Assembly (NCBI GenBank): GCA_910588845.1
Contig: CAJURU010000007.1
Location: 62,001-126,000, forward strand
From: an uncultured Lachnospiraceae bacterium
Lineage (GTDB): Bacteria > Bacillota > Clostridia > Lachnospirales > Lachnospiraceae
Direction of reading: 5' to 3'
DNA length: 64,000 bases
The notes below the pieces were generated by a model. The model worked only from the letters and a program-made list of their open reading frames with translations. It was not told the origin of the DNA and did not search any database. Positions within the stretch are counted from its first letter, which is position 1. Each line of letters opens with the position of its first letter. This document shows positions 17,609 to 24,955 of this stretch, piece after piece. Position numbers and translations under genes: made by a program.

Positions 17609-19803
17609 AACCCTACATCCTCCCGAATCTCACTCTTATAACCCGTTTTCTCAAAACGTTTCATTACAAACTCGGCATCCTTACTGTCGGTATTGGATAA
17701 AAGAGCGCAGAGCCGTCCATCGGACATTTTGCCGATATAATCGCTCTGGCGCATGAGCCCCGCCAGCTCGCTTCCGCATTTCTCCAGATTCTTGCCCTCT
17801 ATATCTATCTCTAAAATCGTACACTCCGTAAGCCCCTTGTTCCTTGCTGTCAGGTACGCTTTTACCAGTGATTCAAAGGCGTCTGCGTCGAGCACCTTCG
17901 TCCCTTGCAGATAACGCTGCTGCTCCAACGCGTCCAGATAACGATTTGCCCGCAGCACCGCATTCTGAATGAGGTAGCCGATAATCACCAGCATATTCGC
18001 CTGACTGAGCGTCATGCGCTCCCAGGGAATACCCCACACCATCAAAATCAACTGCATCTCGTCTTCCGCATAGATGGCGTCCGCCATCAGGGGGTATTGC
18101 GGGTCCATGCTCCGGTTGATATACACCCGCTTCTCCTTGAGCAGCCGGTACATATCCTCCATCTTCGTATACTCTATGGAATTGCCCAGCTCCCTTGCTT
18201 TGGACGAGGTTGCCGAAAAGAGGCGCGCATAGGAACGGTTCGCGATCGTATAGATCGCCACATCTTTGCTGTCCACCAGCCGCGCAAGAATCTCCGCCGC
18301 ATAGAACAACACCTCTGACGGCTCGTACTGATCCAAACTGGAAGTAATCTCATAAATCTTGCCAAAACTGTCATTCTGGTTGACAAGCTGTACCTCCAGC
18401 ATGTTCTTAATGCGGACATTGCTGGTGTTGATATCTTGAATATCGTCTAGTTGATTTACCATATATTGGACTTCATGCTTGTTCTCGTTGCGGATTGTGC
18501 GCAGACGGTCTTTCATATAACCGACCGCCAGACCTAGGATAAACAGCTGTGCAATCCACACATATGTATTGTAATCCAACAGCACTTCCAACCCGGAACG
18601 GTTGTACATCTGCCGGAAACAGTAGCCGCCCACCGCAAGCACAGCAGAAAAGGTCGCCTGCTGCTGCCCATAAACAATCGCAAACAACAAAACATACAGC
18701 AGATAAAAATCGAGGTTCGCAAAATAGCGGCTCCCGACTGCCCTGTTATTTAACATGAAAAACGGGATAAAACAAATCAGATTTTCAATAAAAGGAATTA
18801 ATGCGTCAAAGATGACGCGCAGCGTCTGCCGCCAGTCCCTCTTCCTGTGTCCTCTGACATCCTCCAGGTTGATAAAACTGGCGCTGTATTTCTTGATATA
18901 TTTCGCCATCTTAACGACGACCTCGTCCACATGGTGGAACACCGTCAAGCCCAGCTCGCCGGCAAATACTCCATGATCTAGCACCACGCGCACTAAACTG
19001 CCTACCGTATTATCCACAATGGAGACTTCCTGACCCATTTCTTTCTGAATCTTCTGCGCCAGTTCCATCTCATTGAGTACTTCTCCTGAGGAGATATGGT
19101 AAAGCCCACGTTTGAGGCTGGGCGCTGCCGCCGCTTTATAGATAGCTTCCACGGCGTCGTTCACATATAATAAGGAAAAAACCTTGTTGGCATTCGCCTG
19201 GATGTAGCCGGTCTCAACAGCCTCAATGCACATCTTCGCACAGGGGTTGGACTCTATGGCCATCCGATTGCCGCCCATCTCTTTCTCCGGCATCAGATAT
19301 AGATGGTCCAGGCGCAGAATAACCGTGTCTGTGCCCATCATCTGCTTATAATTGCGGCAGACGTCTTCACCCTGGACAATGGCAACGCTGCGAAAACTGT
19401 ATGCCGACGTCTCCTCCCTCTCATCAATGTCATTGGCATAAGATTGCGAATATACTTCCTGCGAGGAGAGATAAATAAAACGCCCTCCTTTAAGCATGGA
19501 AAAGGAGGTCAGGACATTCTGCAACGCAGTCTGGTAGCGCACAGCTTCCTTTCTGGGGTCGCTCCAGTCAAAATTATAATCGTATACGCCCAGGAAAATC
19601 GTAACATCCGGGCGCACGCTGTCAAAAATCTCCTTGAGACAATCGCTCTCATAGGGGAAACGGTATTTCTCATAGGCATTCTTGTAGCTGCCAACCTGAT
19701 TCTTATTTCCTGTCAACACATAGCAGCGATGCCCTTCCTTATTCAGCTTATTAAGCATCGTTCGCATTAATTCATTGTCACTGCCAACCAATAATACTTC
19801 CAT
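17605..19803 (-). CDS. pelD: PelD-like c-di-GMP receptor with N-terminal SDR-like domain
   Basis: 732 residues. About 1-300 resemble an NAD-dependent epimerase/SDR fold (MEVLLVGSDNELM, FIYLSSQEVYSQ, LYHISSGEVLN), but the GxxGxxG is degraded and YxxxK is missing, so catalysis is doubtful. About 330-440 hold the membrane segments. About 470-600 resemble a GAF domain (SEVLFYAAEILARLVDSKDV). The C-terminus is a GGDEF fold in which the active site reads SDGRL (694-698), but the inhibitory-site RQSD (685-688) is intact five residues before it. That is the PelD arrangement: no cyclase activity, c-di-GMP binding through RxxD. It probably switches on polymer synthesis post-translationally. GTGAGG precedes the ATG. 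Confidence 0.82.
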   Translation of the reverse strand: MEVLLVGSDNELMRTMLNKLNKEGHRCYVLTGNKNQVGSYKNAYEKYRFPYESDCLKEIFDSVRPDVTIFLGVYDYNFDWSDPRKEAVRYQTALQNVLTSFSMLKGGRFIYLSSQEVYSQSYANDIDEREETSAYSFRSVAIVQGEDVCRNYKQMMGTDTVILRLDHLYLMPEKEMGGNRMAIESNPCAKMCIEAVETGYIQANANKVFSLLYVNDAVEAIYKAAAAPSLKRGLYHISSGEVLNEMELAQKIQKEMGQEVSIVDNTVGSLVRVVLDHGVFAGELGLTVFHHVDEVVVKMAKYIKKYSASFINLEDVRGHRKRDWRQTLRVIFDALIPFIENLICFIPFFMLNNRAVGSRYFANLDFYLLYVLLFAIVYGQQQATFSAVLAVGGYCFRQMYNRSGLEVLLDYNTYVWIAQLFILGLAVGYMKDRLRTIRNENKHEVQYMVNQLDDIQDINTSNVRIKNMLEVQLVNQNDSFGKIYEITSSLDQYEPSEVLFYAAEILARLVDSKDVAIYTIANRSYARLFSATSSKARELGNSIEYTKMEDMYRLLKEKRVYINRSMDPQYPLMADAIYAEDEMQLILMVWGIPWERMTLSQANMLVIIGYLIQNAVLRANRYLDALEQQRYLQGTKVLDADAFESLVKAYLTARNKGLTECTILEIDIEGKNLEKCGSELAGLMRQSDYIGKMSDGRLCALLSNTDSKDAEFVMKRFEKTGYKSEIREDVGL

Positions 19804-19810
19804 GACTGCC

Positions 19811-20077
19811 TCACTTAACTCCTATTGATACTCCTACAGCTTCAAGCCCCGCAAGAAACTGCATCACATCCTCTTTTACTGTTTCCATATCTATTCCATA
19901 CTGCTCTGCCAAATCCTCTGCAATTGCCGCTGCGTCAAAACCCTGGCTGGCAAGCTCCCATATCCTGGCGCCGCTCTCGTTGAGCTCGATCGGTTCTATA
20001 TAATTATCTCCAGGCTGTTCCATATCGAGCAGCCAGTAACTTCCTGCCGCTTTCCGAATCCTATATCTGACACTCAC
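19811..20077 (-). CDS. PqqD family protein (RRE fold)
   Basis: 88 residues matching the PqqD family: YWLLDMEQPG, then PIELNESGARIWELASQG, then a helix-turn region ending in FLAGLEAVGV. The conserved LNESGARIWEL block is diagnostic. PqqD-like proteins are winged-helix peptide-recognition elements that present precursor peptides to modifying enzymes; many stand-alone Firmicute copies lie in polysaccharide loci with unknown clients. The gene sits between an S26 peptidase and the PelD-like gene, whose start lies seven bases after its stop. A second PqqD-like domain occurs in the divergent kinase-like gene at 20642. Confidence 0.85.
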   Translation of the reverse strand: MSVRYRIRKAAGSYWLLDMEQPGDNYIEPIELNESGARIWELASQGFDAAAIAEDLAEQYGIDMETVKEDVMQFLAGLEAVGVSIGVK

Positions 20078-20098
20078 TGATCCAACCTCACAAATGAT

Positions 20099-20533
20099 CT
20101 ATCTGCCACAGACCTTTATAAAATGAACAGCCAACGCAGCCTTGTGGCGAATAGGGCGCAGCCGCAGCCAAACAGCGGCATAAAACCGGTATGGCAGGTT
20201 TCGGACAGAAATGTGCTTCCCTTTACGGATAAAACCAACCAGAATACCGCGCATCTGTTCCGGGCGCAGGGGACCTTCAATCTGCGTCTGATTATCCCCC
20301 ACCATGTAAAACCCTTCCTGACGGACACGCCAAATACGATGAAGCACAAGAATGCTGCCATCCCGCCGATAGAGAACGACATCTCCACGTTTCAGTTTCC
20401 TGTCCTCAAGCGGCGCCACTATCACACTGTCCCTGTCAGGCACAAGCATCGGGTACATGCTGTAACCATTAATCACTGTCTGAACCGTATTCCCATCCCT
20501 CAACAACTGCTCTATGTCTGCTTTCGATTCCAT
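20099..20533 (-). CDS. S24/S26 family peptidase (signal peptidase I-like)
   Basis: 144 residues. NGYSMYPML (about 22-30) holds the catalytic serine. RGDVVLYRRDGSILVLHRIW provides the second conserved box with a His in the place of the general base, as in SipW/Sec11-type enzymes rather than the Ser-Lys LepB type. GFYMVGDNQ is the third box. No clear N-terminal anchor is present; the C-terminal tail is basic and amphipathic. It heads the unit S26 peptidase - PqqD - PelD and onward. A processing role for a peptide or for exported proteins of the locus is inferred. Confidence 0.8.
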   Translation of the reverse strand: MESKADIEQLLRDGNTVQTVINGYSMYPMLVPDRDSVIVAPLEDRKLKRGDVVLYRRDGSILVLHRIWRVRQEGFYMVGDNQTQIEGPLRPEQMRGILVGFIRKGKHISVRNLPYRFYAAVWLRLRPIRHKAALAVHFIKVCGR

Positions 20534-20563
20534 CCTTCCATCCTGTAAGCGTTTCGTTTATAA

Positions 20564-20607
20564 ATGATAATATCATTATAGCACTTTTTATACAGAAATG
20601 CTATAAT
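20564..20607. promoter_or_regulatory. Overlapping divergent promoters with symmetric -10 boxes
   Basis: ATTATAGCA (20575-20583) and TGCTATAAT (20599-20607) are perfect inverted repeats, each carrying a TATAAT-type -10 on its own strand. Each -10 lies near the place where the opposite promoter's -35 would fall, so the two promoters could exclude each other. A 13-base palindrome, ATGATAATATCAT, overlaps at 20564-20576 and could be an operator. The region drives the Pel-type unit leftward and the kinase-like gene rightward. Confidence 0.5.
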
Positions 20608-20641
20608 GACATTACATTTACAGGAAATGAAAGGATCGCGT

Positions 20642-21805
20642 ATGTTAAAACTGAACAAAGGATATCTGCTTCACGAAATTGCCGGTATCCCATATCTTCT
20701 CCCCTACGGACAAAAAATTGTCGATTTTAAACACAGCATCCGGCTCAATGGTTCCGGATTGCTGTTATACCGTACATTGACACAGGGTGCAGACGAAGAC
20801 ATGCTGCTTCAAGCATTAATTTCCCATTACCAAGCGGAGGTTACAGATATTCCCTCGCTGAAAGAGGACGTCAAACATTTTCTTCTCCAATTAGAAGGAG
20901 CTGGAATTCTCGCGCAGCCGCATAATCTCCCGGCGGGTAATGCGGACTTTTTCTTTCAGATTGGCCCTGCCGTAATGGCATACTGCGGTCCCAGGGAGCT
21001 GCTCATGCCGTCTTTATTTGACTTCTCCTGTGCAAATGCTTCCGCAGAGCTGACAGTCCATATTATCCCCTGCGCCGCGGACGAAACCGACAACGGTGAG
21101 TTGTTAATCCGCACAAATGAGATGGTTATTTGTAAAACCAATCGTTGTTATCGTTTCTTATATCCCGAAGGTTATGGCATTACTGAAATGCATGTTACCT
21201 TGGACGGCGGCAACGCCGCCCTCTTCTGCCCAAAACCATACGGCAGCGACCTGCCCGAAAAAATCTTCCACGCCCTTCGCTTTGCATATCTTATCTGTGC
21301 ACAGCGTCTGGGAGCATTTGCCCTTCACTCCGCCTCTATTTTATACCGGGAGAAAGCATGGCTATTCTCTGGTTCTTCCGGCGCCGGCAAGTCTACGCAT
21401 ACCTCGCTATGGAACCGTCGCTATCAGACGCCATACTTAAACGGTGATTTAAACCTGTTGGGTTTTGTAGACGACACCCCAGTCGTATATGGCATTCCAT
21501 GGTGCGGCACCTCCGGCTGTTATACGACATCGACCGTTCCACTTGGCGGTATCACATTTCTTAAACAGGCTTCTACCGACGCCCTGCTGCCAATATCGGA
21601 CGAAGACATTGCTCTGCGCACCATGCAGCGCCTGATATCGCCATCCTGGACAGCCGAGATGATGCTGACGAACTTATCCTTTGCCGAAGACTTGCGCAAA
21701 AGAATTCCAGTTTTTTATCTGCAATGCACGAAAGAGGATTCCGCTGCAGCCGTTATCAAACAGGCCATTGATGACAACACCGACAAAAACTTTCCGATAG
21801 AATAA
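20642..21805 (+). CDS. PqqD-like / HPr-kinase-like fusion protein
   Basis: About 387 residues from the ATG at 20642 (AAAGGATCGCGT upstream; an in-frame ATG at 20606 overlaps the promoter). Residues 1-90 resemble a PqqD-type domain (HSIRLNGSGLLLYRTLTQG). Residues about 220-375 form an HPr kinase/PEPCK-like core: FSGSSGAGKSTHT is the P-loop, YLNGDLNLLGF holds acidic residues, and YGIPWCGTSGCYTT follows. The CRH domain and C-terminal signature of true HprK are absent. Related stand-alone kinases modify lasso peptides. Here it is divergent from the PqqD/peptidase/Pel genes. Substrate unknown. Confidence 0.75.
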   Translation: MLKLNKGYLLHEIAGIPYLLPYGQKIVDFKHSIRLNGSGLLLYRTLTQGADEDMLLQALISHYQAEVTDIPSLKEDVKHFLLQLEGAGILAQPHNLPAGNADFFFQIGPAVMAYCGPRELLMPSLFDFSCANASAELTVHIIPCAADETDNGELLIRTNEMVICKTNRCYRFLYPEGYGITEMHVTLDGGNAALFCPKPYGSDLPEKIFHALRFAYLICAQRLGAFALHSASILYREKAWLFSGSSGAGKSTHTSLWNRRYQTPYLNGDLNLLGFVDDTPVVYGIPWCGTSGCYTTSTVPLGGITFLKQASTDALLPISDEDIALRTMQRLISPSWTAEMMLTNLSFAEDLRKRIPVFYLQCTKEDSAAAVIKQAIDDNTDKNFPIE

Positions 21806-21871
21806 ATTTGGCAGCGCCCACCGATATTCATGGACACTGCCTGCTTCTGCCAGCTCTATTTTTTCTTCCAA

Positions 21872-22546
21872 CTAACGTTCTTCTCTATTTTCTCTCAGAA
21901 TCTTAACATCCTGGATTCCATACAAGGCCATGGAAAGCATCATCACCGCCATGCAAAGGCAAATCAGCATGTTTGACAACCCACTGGGAATATCATACCA
22001 GACTAAATGAATCAACATCATGGCATACAGTAAAAATGTCGCTGCTTTCCCATGCCAGTCAGCGCTGAATACTTGTTTCGTCTTCTTTATCACGAGAAGC
22101 CCCATTACCCCGTCAAACACTTCTTTTATCACCAGAAATATCACCGGGGCCAGCATATACGGAAAACGCGTAAAGAGACAGAGCAGCATCGCCCCCTGCG
22201 TCAATTTATCAGCAATTGGGTCAAGAACTTTCCCCAGCGCGCTTACCATCTGAAACCGTCTTGCAATATATCCATCCGCCATATCTGTCGCACCGGACAG
22301 CAACAATACGATCGCCGTCCACATATAATCTTTTTTCACGCAATAGAGCCAGACAAACAGCGGAATCAGGCAAAGACGGAAAAAGGACAATATATTGGGA
22401 ATCGTAAGAATCCTTTTTTCTGACGGCTTCTTCTGGGGCGTTCGATTATCCGCCCCCATTTCATTTGTAACCTGCATATCTTGATCTTTCTTCCTTCCCG
22501 CTAAAAAGAGCCATTGCTCTGGCAGATTATCTGTCTGCTTTTGCAA
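21872..22546 (-). CDS. pgsA: CDP-diacylglycerol-glycerol-3-phosphate 3-phosphatidyltransferase
   Basis: 224 residues with four to five membrane segments and the CDP-alcohol phosphatidyltransferase signature at DMADGYIARR...GKVLDPIADK (D-x2-D-G-x2-A-R-x8-G-x3-D-x3-D). It makes phosphatidylglycerol phosphate from CDP-diacylglycerol and glycerol-3-phosphate in the membrane. The first 40 residues are a hydrophilic extension, longer than usual; an internal start is possible. It follows rpsR by 13 bases and may be read from the rpsF-ssb-rpsR transcript. Confidence 0.9.
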   Translation of the reverse strand: MQKQTDNLPEQWLFLAGRKKDQDMQVTNEMGADNRTPQKKPSEKRILTIPNILSFFRLCLIPLFVWLYCVKKDYMWTAIVLLLSGATDMADGYIARRFQMVSALGKVLDPIADKLTQGAMLLCLFTRFPYMLAPVIFLVIKEVFDGVMGLLVIKKTKQVFSADWHGKAATFLLYAMMLIHLVWYDIPSGLSNMLICLCMAVMMLSMALYGIQDVKILRENREER

Positions 22547-22559
22547 CGGCTCCCCCTGA

Positions 22560-22823
22560 TTAGTCTGTAACGTACGGCATTAACGCGATATGCCTTGCTC
22601 TCTTAATTGCAACGGTTAAAGCCCTCTGATGCTTTGCGCAGTTACCGGTGATTCTTCTGGGAAGAATCTTACCTCTCTCAGAGACATATCTCTTGAGCTT
22701 GTTGGTGTCTTTATAATCAATTACATTGTCTTTGCCGCAAAATACGCAAACTTTCTTTCTTCTGCGAACGCCGCCCCTTCTCTTCATGGGAGCATCGCCC
22801 TTTTCTGTCTTATTATAAGCCAT
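22560..22823 (-). CDS. rpsR: 30S ribosomal protein S18
   Basis: 87 residues; KVCVFCGKDNVIDYKDTN and GKILPRRITGNCAKHQRALT are the S18 signature. It pairs with S6 on the central domain of 16S rRNA in the small subunit. Third gene of the rpsF-ssb-rpsR operon, 17 bases after ssb. Confidence 0.98.
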   Translation of the reverse strand: MAYNKTEKGDAPMKRRGGVRRRKKVCVFCGKDNVIDYKDTNKLKRYVSERGKILPRRITGNCAKHQRALTVAIKRARHIALMPYVTD

Positions 22824-22840
22824 TTTCTCTGCCTCCTAAT

Positions 22841-23284
22841 CTAATTAAACGGTAATTCCTCGTCAATACCATCCGGAATATTCATAAAGCCATCTCCCGC
22901 TGCTGCGCTGGGCTCAGGTCTTCCTGCCGGCTGAAAACCGCCGGATGACTGCTCGCTTGCAGCCTTGCTCTCCGCAAACTCCTGATCCTCCACTACAACA
23001 TCCGTGGTATATACCTTCTGTCCTTCCTGGTTGGTGTAACTGCCTGTCTGAATTCTTCCGGTCACAACGATCTTGATTCCCTTGTGGAAATATTTCTCTG
23101 CAAACTCACCGCTTCTTCCAAATGCCACACAGTTGATAAAGTCTGCCGTCTGCTGATCATTGTCGCGTCTGAATCTTCTATCTACTGCCAGAGTATATCT
23201 CGCAACCGCCGTCGCCTGTTCTCCCTGTGAGTAACGGACTTCAGGGTCTCTGGTCAATCTGCCCATAAGTATGACTTTGTTCAT
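22841..23284 (-). CDS. ssb: Single-stranded DNA-binding protein
   Basis: 147 residues: an OB fold (MNKVILMGRLTRDPEVRYSQ to about residue 110), a Gly/Ser/Ala-rich linker, and the acidic tail IPDGIDEELPFN whose D/E-x-LPF end recruits partner proteins. Homotetrameric, coats single-stranded DNA in replication and repair. Lies between rpsF and rpsR as in most Firmicutes. Confidence 0.98.
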   Translation of the reverse strand: MNKVILMGRLTRDPEVRYSQGEQATAVARYTLAVDRRFRRDNDQQTADFINCVAFGRSGEFAEKYFHKGIKIVVTGRIQTGSYTNQEGQKVYTTDVVVEDQEFAESKAASEQSSGGFQPAGRPEPSAAAGDGFMNIPDGIDEELPFN

Positions 23285-23301
23285 CTAATCTCCTCTTTCT
23301 A

Positions 23302-23592
23302 TTACGCCTCATCCTGTCTAACGCATAAGAAACGGAGCACGTTGTCCTGAATACGCACGCGTTTTTCAAGCTCTGCCGGACAATCTGCTTCAGCATCAAA
23401 TTTGATGAAATAATAAAATCCTTCTCTCATCTTCTGAATCTCGTAGGCCAATCTCTTCTTGCCCCACTCGTCCACTTCCGTAATGGTTCCGCCGAAACGT
23501 GTAATGTATCCTTTGGTCTTTTCTACAACTTCGGCTCTCGCTTCATCTTCAATCTTTGCATTAACGATGAGCGCTAATTCATATTTGTTCAT
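23302..23592 (-). CDS. rpsF: 30S ribosomal protein S6
   Basis: 96 residues: MNKYELALIVNAKIEDEAR, DEWGKKRLAYEIQKMREGFY and RIQDNVLRFLCVR are the S6 core blocks. First gene of the S6-SSB-S18 operon, behind an AAAAGGAGGT site and a structured leader. Confidence 0.97.
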   Translation of the reverse strand: MNKYELALIVNAKIEDEARAEVVEKTKGYITRFGGTITEVDEWGKKRLAYEIQKMREGFYYFIKFDAEADCPAELEKRVRIQDNVLRFLCVRQDEA

Positions 23593-23644
23593 GCCTTGTA
23601 CCTCCTTTTGGTCTTCGGGCCCCCGATTCTCACCGGGAGCAAGG
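23593..23644 (-). promoter_or_regulatory. Probable S6:S18-responsive leader of rpsF
   Basis: On the minus strand the bases before rpsF can close with CCTTG (23644-23640) against CAAGG just before the start. They contain a CCGAAGACC segment next to the ribosome site, and internal C- and G-runs that can pair. In other bacteria a stem with an exposed CCG in this position binds the S6:S18 complex and represses the operon. The match is by position and motif only. Confidence 0.45.
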
Positions 23645-23687
23645 ATAAATTAATATATCACGAGTTAGTATATTACCATAATTGTCC

Positions 23688-24740
23688 TTATTTTGCAAGG
23701 GTTTTATGCAAAAATGCACGGATTGTCCCATAATATGTATCAGGATCTTTGTCCTGCGACTGCGCATGCCCGGCATTTTTTATAATCAGCAATTCTTTTT
23801 GGCCCGCCTGGGCCTCATATAACCGACGGCTCATACTGACGGAAATCATGGCGTCCTCTTCCCCATGGATAAACAGCGTGGGCGTCCTGCTCTTAGCTAC
23901 GGCCTCAAGGGCTGACGCATCTTTGAGATTATACCCGCCGCGCAGCTTAAGAACCAGGCACGCGGAGTCCACAAACGGAAACGACGGCAGCCCAAACCAT
24001 TCGCCAATTTTCTCGCTGAACATGGAGTAAGCGTCCGTATAGGCGCAGTCGGAAATTACCGCTTTGACGTTATCCGGAAGCGTTTCTTCGCCCGCTGCCA
24101 TCAAGGCTGTGGCCGCTCCCATAGACTGCCCATGAAGGACAATCTCAGCATTTTCATCCTGCGAGAGAATATATTGAATCCAGAGCATACAGTCAAAATG
24201 GTCTGTCCACCCCATGCCGATAAAATCCCCTTCGCTCTCCCCCTGGCATCTGAGGTCCGGCGCCAGCACCTGGTAGCCTTGGCCTTGATACCAGTAAGCA
24301 AGAGGGTACAGCTCTTCTTTCCAGCCTGTGTAGCCATGAAGCAGGATAACCCACCTGTGGTTTACCGTATCTTTTATCCGCCCATGCCCGCCGCCTTCCC
24401 CCTTCTTTACCGCGGAAGTTTCCAACGGAAACGTTTCGGCAACCAACATAAAACCGTCTTCGCTCTGTATGGACAATTTTTGCCTTTTAGCCGTCTTCAG
24501 CCATTCTTTTGTATCAGCCAAAGCCGCCCGTCCATTTTCTCTGATATCCGCCGTCTGCACCTGCGCCGCATAGCTCTCGTCGGTAATCCTCGAAAATGCG
24601 TCCAGCCGCCGCATGAAGGAGGGAACCAGAGCCGCGCTCACAAGAACATTTACTAATATGAAATAAATCGCCAGGAGAACCCCGGCAGTACTGATAACCG
24701 CATACGCAATCTTTCTAACTTTTCTCTTTCGTCCGCCCAT
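23688..24740 (-). CDS. Membrane-anchored alpha/beta hydrolase
   Basis: 350 residues: one N-terminal membrane segment (about 8-30), then an alpha/beta hydrolase core. HGYTGWKEELYPLAYW is the oxyanion loop, VLHGQSMGAATALM the nucleophile elbow with Ser, FIHGEEDAMI the acid strand, and NAGHAQS the catalytic His. Similar Firmicute proteins are called serine aminopeptidase or YqkD-like hydrolases. The substrate cannot be told from sequence. It stands alone between the rpsF leader and the terminator at 24785. Confidence 0.85.
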   Translation of the reverse strand: MGGRKRKVRKIAYAVISTAGVLLAIYFILVNVLVSAALVPSFMRRLDAFSRITDESYAAQVQTADIRENGRAALADTKEWLKTAKRQKLSIQSEDGFMLVAETFPLETSAVKKGEGGGHGRIKDTVNHRWVILLHGYTGWKEELYPLAYWYQGQGYQVLAPDLRCQGESEGDFIGMGWTDHFDCMLWIQYILSQDENAEIVLHGQSMGAATALMAAGEETLPDNVKAVISDCAYTDAYSMFSEKIGEWFGLPSFPFVDSACLVLKLRGGYNLKDASALEAVAKSRTPTLFIHGEEDAMISVSMSRRLYEAQAGQKELLIIKNAGHAQSQDKDPDTYYGTIRAFLHKTLAK

Positions 24741-24784
24741 TGTTTTTATCCCGGAAATTAGAATTTACAACTGATACTTATTGG

Positions 24785-24836
24785 GAACCCCATGCCGCAG
24801 ACAACGCGGCAAAACCGTCTTATTTCTATGGGGTTC
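24785..24836 (-). terminator. Nested hairpin downstream of the DUF2971 gene
   Basis: GAACCCCAT (24785-24793) pairs perfectly with ATGGGGTTC (24828-24836), and inside it GCCGC (24794-24798) pairs with GCGGC (24806-24810). It lies between the end of the three-gene operon and the start of the hydrolase gene, so it probably ends the operon transcript. No strong U-tract follows. The remainder of 24741-24955 shows no gene. Confidence 0.5.
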
Positions 24837-24955
24837 TGATTTGATATCTATATTGTAACATCTGTCTTCGGGGAATGCATCAGGGAAAGATTTCCAGTAA
24901 AATAATTTCCAAAATAAACGCCCGGCAAAACGCTGATGAAACCTTTCTCATCCGG

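Noticed and set aside
20642..21805. Kinase-like gene as the carbon-repression HPr kinase HprK
   Set aside because: It has only the P-loop core, with an N-terminal PqqD-like part and no HprK N-terminal or C-terminal signature regions.
1..21805. A complete lasso-peptide cluster
   Set aside because: No asparagine-synthase-like cyclase, transglutaminase-like protease or precursor peptide is found in the window.
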